Part shown: positions 1-8,419 of the stretch, in pieces
Position numbering within the stretch: position 1 is the stretch's first letter
How the letters are laid out: the number at the start of each line of letters is the position of its first letter
Assembly (NCBI GenBank): GCA_964632795.1
Contig: CAZWEZ010000018.1
Location: forward strand, 1-47,601
Origin: CAZWEZ01 sp964632795
GTDB lineage: Bacteria; Pseudomonadota; Alphaproteobacteria; Rhodospirillales; 2-02-FULL-58-16
Direction of reading: 5' to 3'
DNA: 47,601 bases
Made by a program: the position numbers and the translations under genes
The notes under the pieces: generated by a model
The model's input: the letters and a program-made list of their open reading frames with translations, nothing else
What the model was told of the DNA's origin: nothing
Databases searched by the model: none

Positions 1-107
1 GGGCGAAAGCCTTGGAAAGCCGTCTCTATGGGTCATTATCAGTGCAGGTTGGTATTAGGTGCCGGAGCCCCTCTCCGCCTCCCCCGTCCTGCCGCCGCGA
101 GCGCGTA

Positions 108-371
108 TCAGTCTTGGTCGGGAGGTCCGCCGGCGGTCGAGAAATTGGGAAGGTCTTCGGCGTCCACCGCCAGAATTTCATCCTGCACGAAGGAAACGAT
201 CTGGATTGTCACAAAGATCACGATCGCGAGGGTCGCGATGGATGAAGCCGCACACAACAGCACTCCAAGCCACCGCTTGTCACGGGACGATTGCGGCAGG
301 TCGTCTGAAGGCAATGTCGAGGCCGAGCGTGTCAACTTTTGCCCTTTATGAATGCGTCCCCAAGGCGGCAA
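108..371 (-). CDS. Possible small single-pass membrane protein
   Basis: I do not recognise this 87-residue reading frame. It has a polar N-terminus rich in S, R and K (residues 1-33), one strongly hydrophobic segment (about residues 34-62, with the core LLCAASSIATLAIVIFVTI) and an acidic tail. This gives the profile of a bitopic inner-membrane protein. The only in-frame start at the upstream end is TTG, with no clear ribosome binding site, so the true start is uncertain. It stands alone next to transposase debris. It may be a real small gene or the remnant of a longer one; only the membrane segment argues for coding. Confidence 0.35.
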   Translation of the reverse strand: MPPWGRIHKGQKLTRSASTLPSDDLPQSSRDKRWLGVLLCAASSIATLAIVIFVTIQIVSFVQDEILAVDAEDLPNFSTAGGPPDQD

Positions 372-481
372 CGACGATACAGCAAATCAAGTATGAGACA
401 ATAAATATTTTTATTCGGTTAACTTTCTCACCGCTGCCAGGGAGCATCTTATACCAGCGGCCCTGGATATTGACCCCGTAA

Positions 482-830
482 AGACGAGCCTATTCGCCGG
501 AGGCGCGGAGACGAAGCGAGCGCATGTTCGCCGCCCTTCAGGATCGCCTGCCCAAGGAACTGCGCCTGGTCGGCGTCACCACCATGGGAGAGGCCACCCG
601 TTTCCTCGAGGATGTCTATCTTGCCGACCACGACGCCCGCTTCGCGATGGCGCCCGAACATCCCGAATCGACCTTCGTGCGCGATCGGTTGGGGGCGCAC
701 CGGGACATCCTGTGCGTCCGGGAGAAGCGCGTGGTCGACCCCTTCGACAGGCTCAGGAGACAACACCGCGCGCGACAAGGGGCTTTCCCTGCAAATCCCG
801 CCAAGCCCGAAGGCCGATGCGGGCCGTTGA
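482..830 (+). pseudogene. ISNCY-type transposase, C-terminal remnant, frameshifted
   Basis: Translation from 482 gives RRAYSPEARRRSER followed by LQDRLPKELRL and FLEDVYLADHDARFA. This is the conserved stretch after the integrase core of ISNCY (IS1202-like) transposases, ending near DILCVREKRVV. The match then continues in a second frame (DNTARDKGLSLQIPP), so a frameshift lies at about 745-760. The DDE core before it is missing and a stop (TAA at 479) directly precedes the match. It is dead. Two N-terminal pieces of the same transposase type lie at 17.3 and 36.0 kb. Confidence 0.72.
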
Positions 831-1037
831 GTTCCACCGCTCGATAACACGAGATAACTTCACGCCCAAACGTCGACCAAGCTGATATCTGCTTATTCAG
901 AGGCTACCTGCCTGGGGGATTCCCACAGCTAGGAATTGTGCACAGGTTACAGCCGAGTCCAATTATGTTTTATTTTCATGCCTTTTATAGTTCATGATTC
1001 GAACCAGGGCTCCGGTAATTCAAGCACAGGTTATGTG

Positions 1038-1865
1038 ATGACAGACTCACGTAACTCGGACCGTCGGAAGGGGGGTGGCCGCCGAACTGCGGATGGTGAC
1101 CACCTTTATGGGAAAGGCAGCAGGATCGAACGCCGCGCTGTCGGCGTGGCTCGTCCCGACCGCTATCTGAAGCAATCCAAGTTGTCCCGCCGTTACGTGG
1201 CCGGGGCCACGGTGGTAATCCTGATCGCCCTGACCATCGGGTTCGCCGGCATGTCGACCGGATATTGGAGCCGGCTGGAGACCGGCGAAGCGGGTTTGGT
1301 GGCCACGATTGCCGACACCTCGATGAAGGATGCCGACGAGGCGATTCGAGTCGCCCTGACCATCGGCTTCACCGGCACGTCGATGAAGAATGCCGAAGAG
1401 GCGATTCGAGCCACCAAGGAGGCCGACGATTTGGCATTGAAGTTCGCCCAGATGGAAACGGCTGCCGGCTCCAATCCTTCACCAGCGGCGCCGGTGTCCG
1501 GGGCCGGGACGGCTTCCCCGGCGCCGGCGACTTCGCCTGTACAGACCGCGACGCTACCGGCGGCTCCCTCGAGAATCTTCAAGAGCGGCTGCCCGCGGAT
1601 TCCCGATGTCGAGTGGTGGCCGACGAGAACCCACCGTGGGCTGATCGAGTACGTCAACCAAAAACATGACGGAAATTGGGCCCCCTATACCAAGAAGTGG
1701 GAAAACCAGATGGCCAAGCTGGAGGACATCTATCAGCGCGACGGCAGCGCGGTACTCCGCAAGGGTAAAATTTCCCTCCGCGGCGAGGCCCTGAAGGAAT
1801 ACATCGTCAAGGTCGGACGCCGGGTCGAGGTGATCCGGTGCCTGGCAAAAGAGAAGTCGCAATAA
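1038..1865 (+). CDS. Membrane-anchored protein of unknown function at the polysaccharide locus
   Basis: A 275-residue protein starting at ATG 1038; an open frame extends upstream to 936, but MTDSRNSDRR is the natural start. The N-terminus is very basic, followed by one transmembrane segment (about residues 53-75, VVILIALTIGF), an acidic helical section, an Ala/Pro/Thr-rich linker and a C-terminal domain with WWPTRTH, a WENQMAKLEDIY helix and a final Cys. A duplication is visible: ALTIGFAGMS recurs as ALTIGFTGTSM and TSMKDADEAIR recurs as TSMKNAEEAIR. It lies 54 bp upstream of the initiating glycosyltransferase on the same strand, so a role in polysaccharide production is plausible. The function is unknown. 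Confidence 0.65.
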   Translation: MTDSRNSDRRKGGGRRTADGDHLYGKGSRIERRAVGVARPDRYLKQSKLSRRYVAGATVVILIALTIGFAGMSTGYWSRLETGEAGLVATIADTSMKDADEAIRVALTIGFTGTSMKNAEEAIRATKEADDLALKFAQMETAAGSNPSPAAPVSGAGTASPAPATSPVQTATLPAAPSRIFKSGCPRIPDVEWWPTRTHRGLIEYVNQKHDGNWAPYTKKWENQMAKLEDIYQRDGSAVLRKGKISLRGEALKEYIVKVGRRVEVIRCLAKEKSQ

Positions 1866-1872
1866 AAAAATT

Positions 1873-1908
1873 CCCCGGGGGGGACATAACAAAATACCCC
1901 GGGGGGGG
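1873..1908. repeat. Paired C4-G7 and C4-G8 tracts in the spacer before the glycosylphosphotransferase
   Basis: CCCC followed by seven G (1873-1883) and CCCC followed by eight G (1897-1908) are separated by a 13-nt AT-rich spacer. The second tract sits about 11 nt before the GTG start at 1920, where it may act as an unusually G-rich ribosome binding region. Runs of this length are prone to slippage, and each CCCCGGGG is also a palindrome. Confidence 0.7.
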
Positions 1909-1919
1909 AACATTTGGGA

Positions 1920-3371
1920 GTGAACATAAGCACCCGGAGTGCGGTAGCACGATCTGGGCCGGGGTGGCGGGTGGCATTTTCGCCGAGCGTCGTTTCCGGT
2001 CTGGTCGCAATTACCGACGCCGTGATCGTGATCACGGTGGGCATGGCCGTGTACATGGCCTACGTAGGTTGGAACCCGGCGAGTCTTCCGATCTACGTGG
2101 TGGCGACGTCGTTCAATCTGGTGCTGACGATCGGCGGGTTTTATTTCACCGGGCTGTACGGCTTCGAGACCATTACCGCGCCCCACCGCCAAGCCCATAA
2201 GATCCTCTACATCTGCACCATCGTATTTATGCTTCTCGTCCTTGTTGGGTTCGCGCTCAAGATCTCGGCGGAGTTCTCGCGGGTGTGGTCCTTCGCCAGC
2301 TTCATCCTCGAGGCCTTGCTGATCTTCGCGGCGCGGCTGTATTTTCATCGCCTTATCGTGCAGTGGGCGCATTCGGGGCGGCTCATCCGGCGCATCGCCA
2401 TCGTCGGGGCGGGCGATCAGGGCGCGCGGCTGGCCAGGGAATTGGAACGGGAAAAGGAGAAGAACCCGTGGCTCAGCGTCACCGGCATCTACGACGACCG
2501 CAAGGAGAGGAGCCCGGCCACCATCGGAGCGTATCCTGTCCGGGGCGGCCTGGAGGACCTGATCGAGGACTCCCGGGAGGCGCGCATCGACGACATCATC
2601 GTCGCCCTGCCGTGGTCGGCGGAGGACCGGCTGCTGGCGATCCTGCGAACGATCGGGGTTCTCCCCGCCCAGATCCTGCTGAGTCCCGATCTGATCGGCC
2701 ACAGGTTCCTGCACCGCGGCTACAACCGCATCGGCGACGTCTCCTACCTGAGCGTCTACGACAAGCCGATTTCGGATTGGAGCTACCTGGTCAAGGAGAT
2801 CGAGGACGAAATATTGACCTCGGTCGGCCTGGTCCTGTTCCTGCCCCTGATGGCGGTCATCGCCGTGGCGATCAAGCTCGACAGCCGCGGCCCGGTGCTT
2901 TTCCGCCAGAAGCGCTACGGCTTCAACAACGAGCTGTTCGAGGTCTACAAGTTCCGCACCATGTACACCGGGCGCCCGCCGGAGAAGGGCGTGCCCCAGG
3001 CCAAACGCGATGATTCGCGGGTGACCCGGATCGGGGGTTTCCTGCGCCGCACCAGCCTCGACGAGCTACCGCAGTTGTTCAACGTCCTCCAAAGGACGAT
3101 GTCCCTCGTCGGCCCGCGTCCCCATGCGGTGGAGCACAACGAGCTGTATTCCGCCCTCATTACCGGCTACTTCTCCCGCCACCGGGTGAAGCCGGGGATC
3201 ACCGGCTGGGCCCAGGTCAACGGCCTCCGGGGCGAGACCGACACCCCCGACAAGATGGCGGCGCGGGTGAAATACGACGTCCACTACATCGAACACTGGT
3301 CGCTGCTGCTGGACCTCAAGATCCTGGCGATGACCCCGTACGCCCTCATCGCCAACAAGAATGTCTACTGA
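1920..3371 (+). CDS. Undecaprenyl-phosphate sugar-1-phosphate transferase (WcaJ/WbaP type)
   Basis: This inner-membrane enzyme starts the polysaccharide repeat unit by moving a sugar-1-phosphate from a nucleotide sugar to undecaprenyl phosphate. The roughly 483 residues show the full family layout: several N-terminal membrane segments (to about residue 140), a Rossmann-like CoA-binding domain (IRRIAIVGAGDQGARLA), a further membrane stretch (ILTSVGLVLFLPLMAVIAVA) and the C-terminal catalytic domain with GPVLFRQKRYG, FEVYKFRTMY, LRRTSLDELPQLFNVL, LVGPRPHA and KPGITGWAQVNG. No ATG is available; GTG 1920 (or TTG 1914) fits, preceded by a G8 tract. The sugar specificity (Glc, Gal or other) cannot be read from the sequence. 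Confidence 0.9.
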   Translation: MNISTRSAVARSGPGWRVAFSPSVVSGLVAITDAVIVITVGMAVYMAYVGWNPASLPIYVVATSFNLVLTIGGFYFTGLYGFETITAPHRQAHKILYICTIVFMLLVLVGFALKISAEFSRVWSFASFILEALLIFAARLYFHRLIVQWAHSGRLIRRIAIVGAGDQGARLARELEREKEKNPWLSVTGIYDDRKERSPATIGAYPVRGGLEDLIEDSREARIDDIIVALPWSAEDRLLAILRTIGVLPAQILLSPDLIGHRFLHRGYNRIGDVSYLSVYDKPISDWSYLVKEIEDEILTSVGLVLFLPLMAVIAVAIKLDSRGPVLFRQKRYGFNNELFEVYKFRTMYTGRPPEKGVPQAKRDDSRVTRIGGFLRRTSLDELPQLFNVLQRTMSLVGPRPHAVEHNELYSALITGYFSRHRVKPGITGWAQVNGLRGETDTPDKMAARVKYDVHYIEHWSLLLDLKILAMTPYALIANKNVY

Positions 3372-3546
3372 GCGGCCTCGCGGAATGGCGCGAGAGCCCC
3401 CCGAAACCGTGAACATACTGGGGGTGCCGGTGAGCGCCATCGACATGGCCATGGCCCTTGACGTCATCGACGGTTGGATCGAAGATCGCAGCCGTATCTT
3501 CGTCTGTATCCGGAACGTGCATGGAACCAGGGCAATTCCAGTATGA
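3361..3546 (+). pseudogene. WecG/TagA/CpsF glycosyltransferase, N-terminal remnant
   Basis: A 61-residue frame overlapping the end of the preceding gene by 11 bp. It contains VNILGVPVSAIDMAMALDVI and then WIEDRSRIFVCIRNVHG, the opening of WecG/TagA/CpsF glycosyltransferases, which normally run to about 240-260 residues. Similarity stops after VHG (about position 3525), where base composition also shifts to AT-rich, and the frame closes at a TGA overlapping the flippase ATG (ATGA at 3543-3546). This marks the left junction of the inserted glycan cassette. The stub may still be translated and couple translation to the flippase. Confidence 0.75.
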
Positions 3547-4817
3547 GGGCCATTATAGAGCGCTTGGGATTTGATTCATTCACGCTGAACTCATTTTTTG
3601 GACTTTTAGCCAGTTCCTTTGTGATATTTGGCGTAGGCCGCGTTCTTTATTTGGTCATGCATGCGCTGATGGGGCGCTATCTGGGGCCGGAAGCATATGG
3701 ACAGGTTAATTTTGCCCTCGCCAATATCCAGCTTCTGGCTTTGGTTGCCGATTTCGGTTTGAGTCTCGCTGGGGTGCGCTTTATTGCCGGCTATCTGGAA
3801 AATAAGGATTGGGGGAAACTCAAAGACTATGTTTATTTCTCAAGCCGTGTCGTTACGCTCAGCGGGCTGACACTGGCTGTAACGGGTGGTGTAACGCTTT
3901 GGCTCCTACCGTTAAGCGAAAATCAGGCGCAAATTCTTCTGTTAATGGTGCTTCTTATTGCACCGGTGACCTTCAGCTGGTGGCGTGACTGTACCTCGAG
4001 AGGATTTCATCAACCGCGCGAAGCCCTGCTGCCCCGTGAGGTTCTCTACCCCATTTTCGCAATTGCATCTATCTGGCTTTTCTCAATTAAAAACGTCTTG
4101 GGCGTGGGGCTTTCCCTTGTAGGGGCGATGGGGTTGGCTGAACTTGTTGGGCTTTGGTTGTTGTACCGCACTATCCCGGCGCCATTCAAAACAGCGGTGC
4201 GTGAGCATAAACAACGGAAGGAGTGGTTCCGCGTTTCTAGCCCAATCATGTTCAGCCAATTCGTGCGTGCCAGCATTGATCGAGCGGACCTTATTGCGGT
4301 GGGGCTCTTTACCGATCTGTACACGTTGGGACTGTACGCCGCCGCCACAAGAGTAGCTTCCTTGATGACCATCATGCCAAGGATTATCGCACCCGTGATG
4401 ACCCCGATGATCGCCAGGTCATTTAGCAAACAACATCACGGCGAAATTCATGGTTTATTAATCAGTGCAATGATATTAACGCTGTTGATAAATATTCCGT
4501 TTCTTGTTTTAATTTTAATATTTTCCGAATTTGCGCTCTCCATTCTGGGAGTTGAATTTGCGCAAGGGGCTATATTCTTACGGATACTGGCCTGTGGTTA
4601 TTTTGTTTCGATGCTTTTTTCTCAAGCCGCACAAACACTTCTGATGACGGGTCGGGAAAAAACGCACCTGAAGATAACGACAATAAGCGCTGTCGGGAAT
4701 GTCACAGGATTATTGATTTTTATCCCACAATATGGAGGAATTGGGGCGGCGTATGTTACATTTGTTACCTTGTCATTTATGAGCCTCGCGTTCTTTGTAT
4801 ATGCAATAACGGAGTAG
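3543..4817 (+). CDS. Polysaccharide flippase, Wzx family
   Basis: A 424-residue, very hydrophobic protein of the Wzx/PST (MOP superfamily) type, predicted to flip lipid-linked repeat units across the inner membrane. About 12 membrane segments are visible. It has the family-like N-terminal region LMGRYLGPEAYGQVNFALANI and a typical loop near FRVSSPIMFSQFVRASIDRADLIAVGLF. The start at ATG 3543 is chosen because the frame upstream is the truncated glycosyltransferase read out of frame; the ATG overlaps that stub's stop by one base. Base composition is clearly lower in GC than upstream, which suggests transfer from another genome. Confidence 0.85.
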   Translation: MRAIIERLGFDSFTLNSFFGLLASSFVIFGVGRVLYLVMHALMGRYLGPEAYGQVNFALANIQLLALVADFGLSLAGVRFIAGYLENKDWGKLKDYVYFSSRVVTLSGLTLAVTGGVTLWLLPLSENQAQILLLMVLLIAPVTFSWWRDCTSRGFHQPREALLPREVLYPIFAIASIWLFSIKNVLGVGLSLVGAMGLAELVGLWLLYRTIPAPFKTAVREHKQRKEWFRVSSPIMFSQFVRASIDRADLIAVGLFTDLYTLGLYAAATRVASLMTIMPRIIAPVMTPMIARSFSKQHHGEIHGLLISAMILTLLINIPFLVLILIFSEFALSILGVEFAQGAIFLRILACGYFVSMLFSQAAQTLLMTGREKTHLKITTISAVGNVTGLLIFIPQYGGIGAAYVTFVTLSFMSLAFFVYAITE

Positions 4818-4821
4818 CATT

Positions 4822-5790
4822 GTGGATAATCCAAAATTCATAATCGGGGGAGCTATGAAAGCCGGGACAACGTTACTGCACACTATTTTGTCCAGAAGTC
4901 CTCATGTTTTTTTACCACACCAAAAAGAACCAAATTTTTTTATAGGTAAGGGCGAAGATTATTTTTTTGTTCCATCTAACAAAAGCGGTTTTATGGGGAT
5001 TCACTCTGAGTCGCAGTACAACGGCCTGTTTAAGGGTGCCCCATCATCCTCCCTCACCGGCGAAGCCAGTGTAACTTATCTGGTGGACCCAGATAGTCCG
5101 CGCTTGATTAAATCGGCTTTGCCGGATTGCAAGCTGATTTTTGTGTTGCGAAACCCTGCCGAGCGGGCCTATTCGGCGTATCAAGCATGTAGAAGTTGGG
5201 GGGTTGAAGAGAACCCTGTATTTTGGGATGTAATTGAGGAGGAACTGGCTGGCAAACGTGATAACTGGTGGTATGCGTTTCGCTATATATATTATGGGCG
5301 ATACCATCAACATCTAAAAAGATATTATGACATTTTCGATCCAAGGCAGATACTTGTGATCGATTTCCAAAAACTTGTCCAATCCCCTGAAGAGACGGTT
5401 CTGAAAATTTCAGACTTTCTTGGCATCCCATCAATTTTCACAGGTGAAAGCATAGAGCGCGTTCATGAAACAAAGACCCCATTAAATCCCCTTATTGCAA
5501 GATTGAAACTCTTGTTAACTGACAACTCTCCGTTCAAGGAATATATTAAGAAAAGAATGTCTCCCAATGTTCGAGCACGGATAAAATATTCAATGCTGAA
5601 TATAATTTCAAAAGCTCCGGCGAAAAGGCCTGAAAGAATTAATGTTGATGATATGAAAAAGCTGAATGAGATCTTTTGTAATGAGTCAGAAGATGTGAGT
5701 GCCCTTACCGGAGTACAGTTTTCCTGGGTGCGATCAAGCGCAAATTTCGCACCGGAGTCGAGTGGCGATGGTAAGAATAACCAGAAATAA
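4822..5790 (+). CDS. Sulfotransferase (PAPS-dependent) acting on glycan
   Basis: A 322-residue cytosolic enzyme of the Sulfotransfer_1 type, which transfers sulfate from 3'-phosphoadenylyl sulfate. The 5'-phosphosulfate binding loop is near the N-terminus (IIGGAMKAGTTLLHTIL) and the 3'-phosphate binding segment is LIFVLRNPAERAYSAY (about residues 110-125). The start is GTG 4822 with GGAG at 4811. It follows the flippase by 4 bp, so the two are co-transcribed and the exported polymer is probably sulfated. PAPS synthesis genes are not in this window. The acceptor sugar is unknown. Codon use is AT-rich like the rest of the cassette. Confidence 0.85.
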   Translation: MDNPKFIIGGAMKAGTTLLHTILSRSPHVFLPHQKEPNFFIGKGEDYFFVPSNKSGFMGIHSESQYNGLFKGAPSSSLTGEASVTYLVDPDSPRLIKSALPDCKLIFVLRNPAERAYSAYQACRSWGVEENPVFWDVIEEELAGKRDNWWYAFRYIYYGRYHQHLKRYYDIFDPRQILVIDFQKLVQSPEETVLKISDFLGIPSIFTGESIERVHETKTPLNPLIARLKLLLTDNSPFKEYIKKRMSPNVRARIKYSMLNIISKAPAKRPERINVDDMKKLNEIFCNESEDVSALTGVQFSWVRSSANFAPESSGDGKNNQK

Positions 5791-5855
5791 TTCAGCGCGC
5801 ACGGAGGAATCTCAGTAGCAAGTTTAACGAAGAGAGCAACCATTTGGCTCAGGGC

Positions 5856-5990
5856 TCATTGATTGAGATAGAAGATGACGGAAGCGGCGATACAAATGGC
5901 CGAAAAGTAGGTGTGTGCGCACCTGTCGTATCGCGTTGCGAAGCGCTGCCAATCCTTGACCTTTCCGCCTGCATTGTCAGACAAGAACAA
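5856..5990 (-). pseudogene. IS5-family transposase, C-terminal remnant
   Basis: On the minus strand, the bases from about 5990 to the stop at 5856-5858 encode SDNAGGKVKDWQRFATRY then DRCAHTYFSAICIAASVIFY and LNQ. This is the well-known end of IS5-family (IS427/IS1031-like) transposases. Everything before FLSDNAGG is missing. The fragment sits between the sulfotransferase and the methyltransferase, so an IS insertion followed by deletion has reshaped this spacer. Confidence 0.8.
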
Positions 5991-6013
5991 ATGTGTATTC
6001 AGGAAGAGCCATC

Positions 6014-6802
6014 ATGAACATAGGTGGTAGAAGCATTACGACGATTTTAGGAGCAATTTCCAAAAAACGACACTATATAACTGCGATAAATATGCTGCGA
6101 ATTTACAATAACCCCCTCGACGCTTATGCCAGATACGTTCTTAAGAAGGGAGGATACCCTACAGATATCACCGTCACCACTCCGATTGGCGACATAAAAT
6201 TAAAGCTTTTTTCTCATCATGACATACTTACCTTAAATGAGATATTTTGCCGTCATGACTACCGGTCTGAAGCGGGAGATACAATTATCGTGGATTTTGG
6301 TTCAAATATTGGCATTTCTGCAGCTTATTTCCTAACTCGCAGTCCGATCTCTTACGTATACTTGCACGAGCCTCTCCCTAGAAACATTGCTCGACTTAAG
6401 GAGAACCTCGTTAAATTTGAGGGTCGGTTCGAATTATCAGAAACAGCTATTGGCCCTAAAAATGGCCAAGTTGAGTTCGGATGGGAAGAAACAGGTCGCT
6501 ACGGTGGTATTGGCTTGCAAACCGGTAATTGTATTCAAGTAGAGTGTCGCGATTCTAATCAGGTTTTAGAAGAGATAATTTCGAGACACGGCAAGATAAA
6601 TATTCTTAAAATCGACATTGAAACACTAGAGAGAGAGGTAACCGAGCGAATTCCCTCCGGCATTCTTCAAAATATCGACAAAATATATGTTGAGCAAAAT
6701 TTTCGTCACAATCCACTAGAGCCAACCCATTCGTACCGTCAATATGGAGATGTCGCCCAATTCAGGAACAAAATGTTCTCTAAGGCTACATCTCTCGGAT
6801 GA
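6014..6802 (+). CDS. FkbM-family SAM-dependent methyltransferase
   Basis: A 262-residue methyltransferase, probably O-methylating a sugar of the exported polymer. SAM motif I is IIVDFGSNIGISAAYF (about residues 90-105), an acidic residue follows in YLHEPLPRN, and the FkbM hallmark ILKIDIETLEREV lies near residue 200. The start is ATG 6014 with AGGAAG at 6001-6006; an alternative ATG at 5993 lacks a binding site. It is on the plus strand, isolated from the sulfotransferase by an IS5 scar, and converges with the next gene 9 bp downstream. Sequence is AT-rich. The acceptor is unknown. Confidence 0.82.
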   Translation: MNIGGRSITTILGAISKKRHYITAINMLRIYNNPLDAYARYVLKKGGYPTDITVTTPIGDIKLKLFSHHDILTLNEIFCRHDYRSEAGDTIIVDFGSNIGISAAYFLTRSPISYVYLHEPLPRNIARLKENLVKFEGRFELSETAIGPKNGQVEFGWEETGRYGGIGLQTGNCIQVECRDSNQVLEEIISRHGKINILKIDIETLEREVTERIPSGILQNIDKIYVEQNFRHNPLEPTHSYRQYGDVAQFRNKMFSKATSLG

Positions 6803-6811
6803 AAAGACAAT

Positions 6812-7966
6812 TCAACTCTTTTTCGGCCGGACACTTAGACCTACTGCGGAAGTCCGATTTTGAGGGCCGTCATGTCGGTTCGCGTTTCCCCTACTTGATT
6901 CGCTCGGCATCCCATCTTCAGCTTGTGCCGAGACGGCATTCACCTTCTGTACATCTATTTGTAAGACGTATTGTGGCTGGCGCTCTAGCATCTGCATGAT
7001 TGGCAGTAAATACAAAAAAACAGAACTCAGATGCCTCAAATGTGATCCCAAGTCCGGGTCAAAGATCCACAAGACTGATATATGGGCCATCACAAGATGC
7101 GCCGCCAATCTGGCGTCGCTTTTATCACTCCTCATCCCTTTCCATATTAGGAAAAAATAAATGGCTACATTAAATGTCAGGAACAGCTCGCGTGGCCCGA
7201 GGTTGAAAGCAAATGAGAAACTAAGCCGGAATGCCGCCACCACATAGTTAACCAGAAAGTTAAACGCATCAGTTGGCGGCAATGGATTTAAAAATATTGT
7301 TCTGCTTCCGGGAGCATCAGTTCCTATCCGGAGAACATTATTCAAGTCTCGTGTGCCTTGGAGCTGCATGAATATATTGTCTGGAATGGCAATAAAAATC
7401 GCCAAGCCACTCAGAGCCAGAAGCAATTTCACTCTTAGACCACCGGATGAGAAGATAAAAATGACAAAAAACGACAACGCGATAAGATAATAGTATCGCC
7501 TGAACAAATAGCCGTAGAAGACATAAATAAGTGATATCGCGAAAACCTTTAACAACGGTCTTAACTGCGACTTAAGCAGAAATAAAACGGCCATTGTCAG
7601 CAGAATGACGAAGGTGTCTTTGATCGGCCGTGTCAGGATGAGGAATATTGGTGCAATCGTTATGAAGCTCGCTAATATGAGTAAGGTGCGTGTCCGGAGC
7701 GGCCATATGAATATTATGAGGGAGCTCCCGCCAATAAACAGCACCGCCGGCTGTATAAGGAAACCAGGAAGGTGGGAAAACAGCCAGGCAGTAGCGGTAT
7801 ATCCACTCCATTGCGACCTATAGCCCTGTGTCTGGATGAACTCCAATATGCGCTCTGCGTCGACATTTTGCATCGGCAGAAGCGCCGTGGTACCAGCGAA
7901 GGCTACAAGAAAGAAAAACCCAAGAATTACCGGGAGGAAAATTGAACGGTAACGTAGGGTGAGCAC
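6812..7966 (-). CDS. Polytopic membrane protein, Wzy/EpsG-like polymerase candidate
   Basis: A 384-residue protein with about 9-11 hydrophobic segments and a long cytoplasmic-looking polar tail (last 55 residues). The spacing of membrane helices, short loops with RPIKDTFVI and FRRYYYLIAL, and its place between a glycosyltransferase and a flippase are typical of O-antigen/EPS polymerases of the Wzy or EpsG kind. These have little sequence conservation, so the call rests on topology and context. It starts at ATG 7966 and runs convergent to the methyltransferase. Composition is AT-rich. Confidence 0.6.
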   Translation of the reverse strand: MLTLRYRSIFLPVILGFFFLVAFAGTTALLPMQNVDAERILEFIQTQGYRSQWSGYTATAWLFSHLPGFLIQPAVLFIGGSSLIIFIWPLRTRTLLILASFITIAPIFLILTRPIKDTFVILLTMAVLFLLKSQLRPLLKVFAISLIYVFYGYLFRRYYYLIALSFFVIFIFSSGGLRVKLLLALSGLAIFIAIPDNIFMQLQGTRDLNNVLRIGTDAPGSRTIFLNPLPPTDAFNFLVNYVVAAFRLSFSFAFNLGPRELFLTFNVAIYFFLIWKGMRSDKSDARLAAHLVMAHISVLWIFDPDLGSHLRHLSSVFLYLLPIMQMLERQPQYVLQIDVQKVNAVSAQAEDGMPSESSRGNANRHDGPQNRTSAVGLSVRPKKS

Positions 7967-7983
7967 AGCCTAGACCTCAATTT

Positions 7984-8361
7984 CTAGGATTTTATAGAAG
8001 AGACAATGATTTTTGAACAAAAACAATCATCATCAGGAATATCTCTAAATTCCGGCAGTAGACGCCGAGGTTTGTGAGCGCTATGACTGACTTCAGACCA
8101 AGGAATGGTTGTGCTTAAATCAGGAAATTTGCCAAATAACTTCAGCCATTGGTTCCTTCGCATTCGATTGCCGCGGCTATCCTCGTCGCGGGTAGGATCA
8201 TATTTCGTATCAAAGGCGATCATTGCATTGTCAAGCCTCTTCTTTCCTGCTGCGTCTCTTTTGGCTTTTAAGTTATCAAGGACGCTGGAACCATGTCCGT
8301 TAACGTTCAGCCAGGACTTTATGCGATAGCGAGCCTCTGGAGTGAACAACCTGTACAGCAT
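7984..8361 (-). CDS. Small hypothetical protein of the glycan cassette
   Basis: I do not recognise this protein of about 125 residues. ATG 8361 is the better start (MLYRLFTPEARYRIKSWLN); a TTG nine codons upstream is an alternative. It is soluble, rich in K/R/D, with a central basic helix (LKAKRDAAGKKRLDNAM) and a Cys pair near the C-terminus (DDDCFCSK). It sits 58 bp from the glycosyltransferase and 17 bp from the polymerase-like gene on the same strand, so the three probably form an operon. It may be a cassette-specific modifying or accessory factor, or a degraded gene. Confidence 0.5.
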   Translation of the reverse strand: MLYRLFTPEARYRIKSWLNVNGHGSSVLDNLKAKRDAAGKKRLDNAMIAFDTKYDPTRDEDSRGNRMRRNQWLKLFGKFPDLSTTIPWSEVSHSAHKPRRLLPEFRDIPDDDCFCSKIIVSSIKS

Positions 8362-8419
8362 GTTCAAGCTTTGTCCCAAATTAAACAATCTTCATTCCTC
8401 GATACGCAATGTCAACTCT

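Noticed and set aside
1554..2714. Long minus-strand open frame across the glycosylphosphotransferase region
   Set aside because: It crosses two unrelated plus-strand genes and has shadow-like composition; the plus-strand enzyme motifs are decisive.
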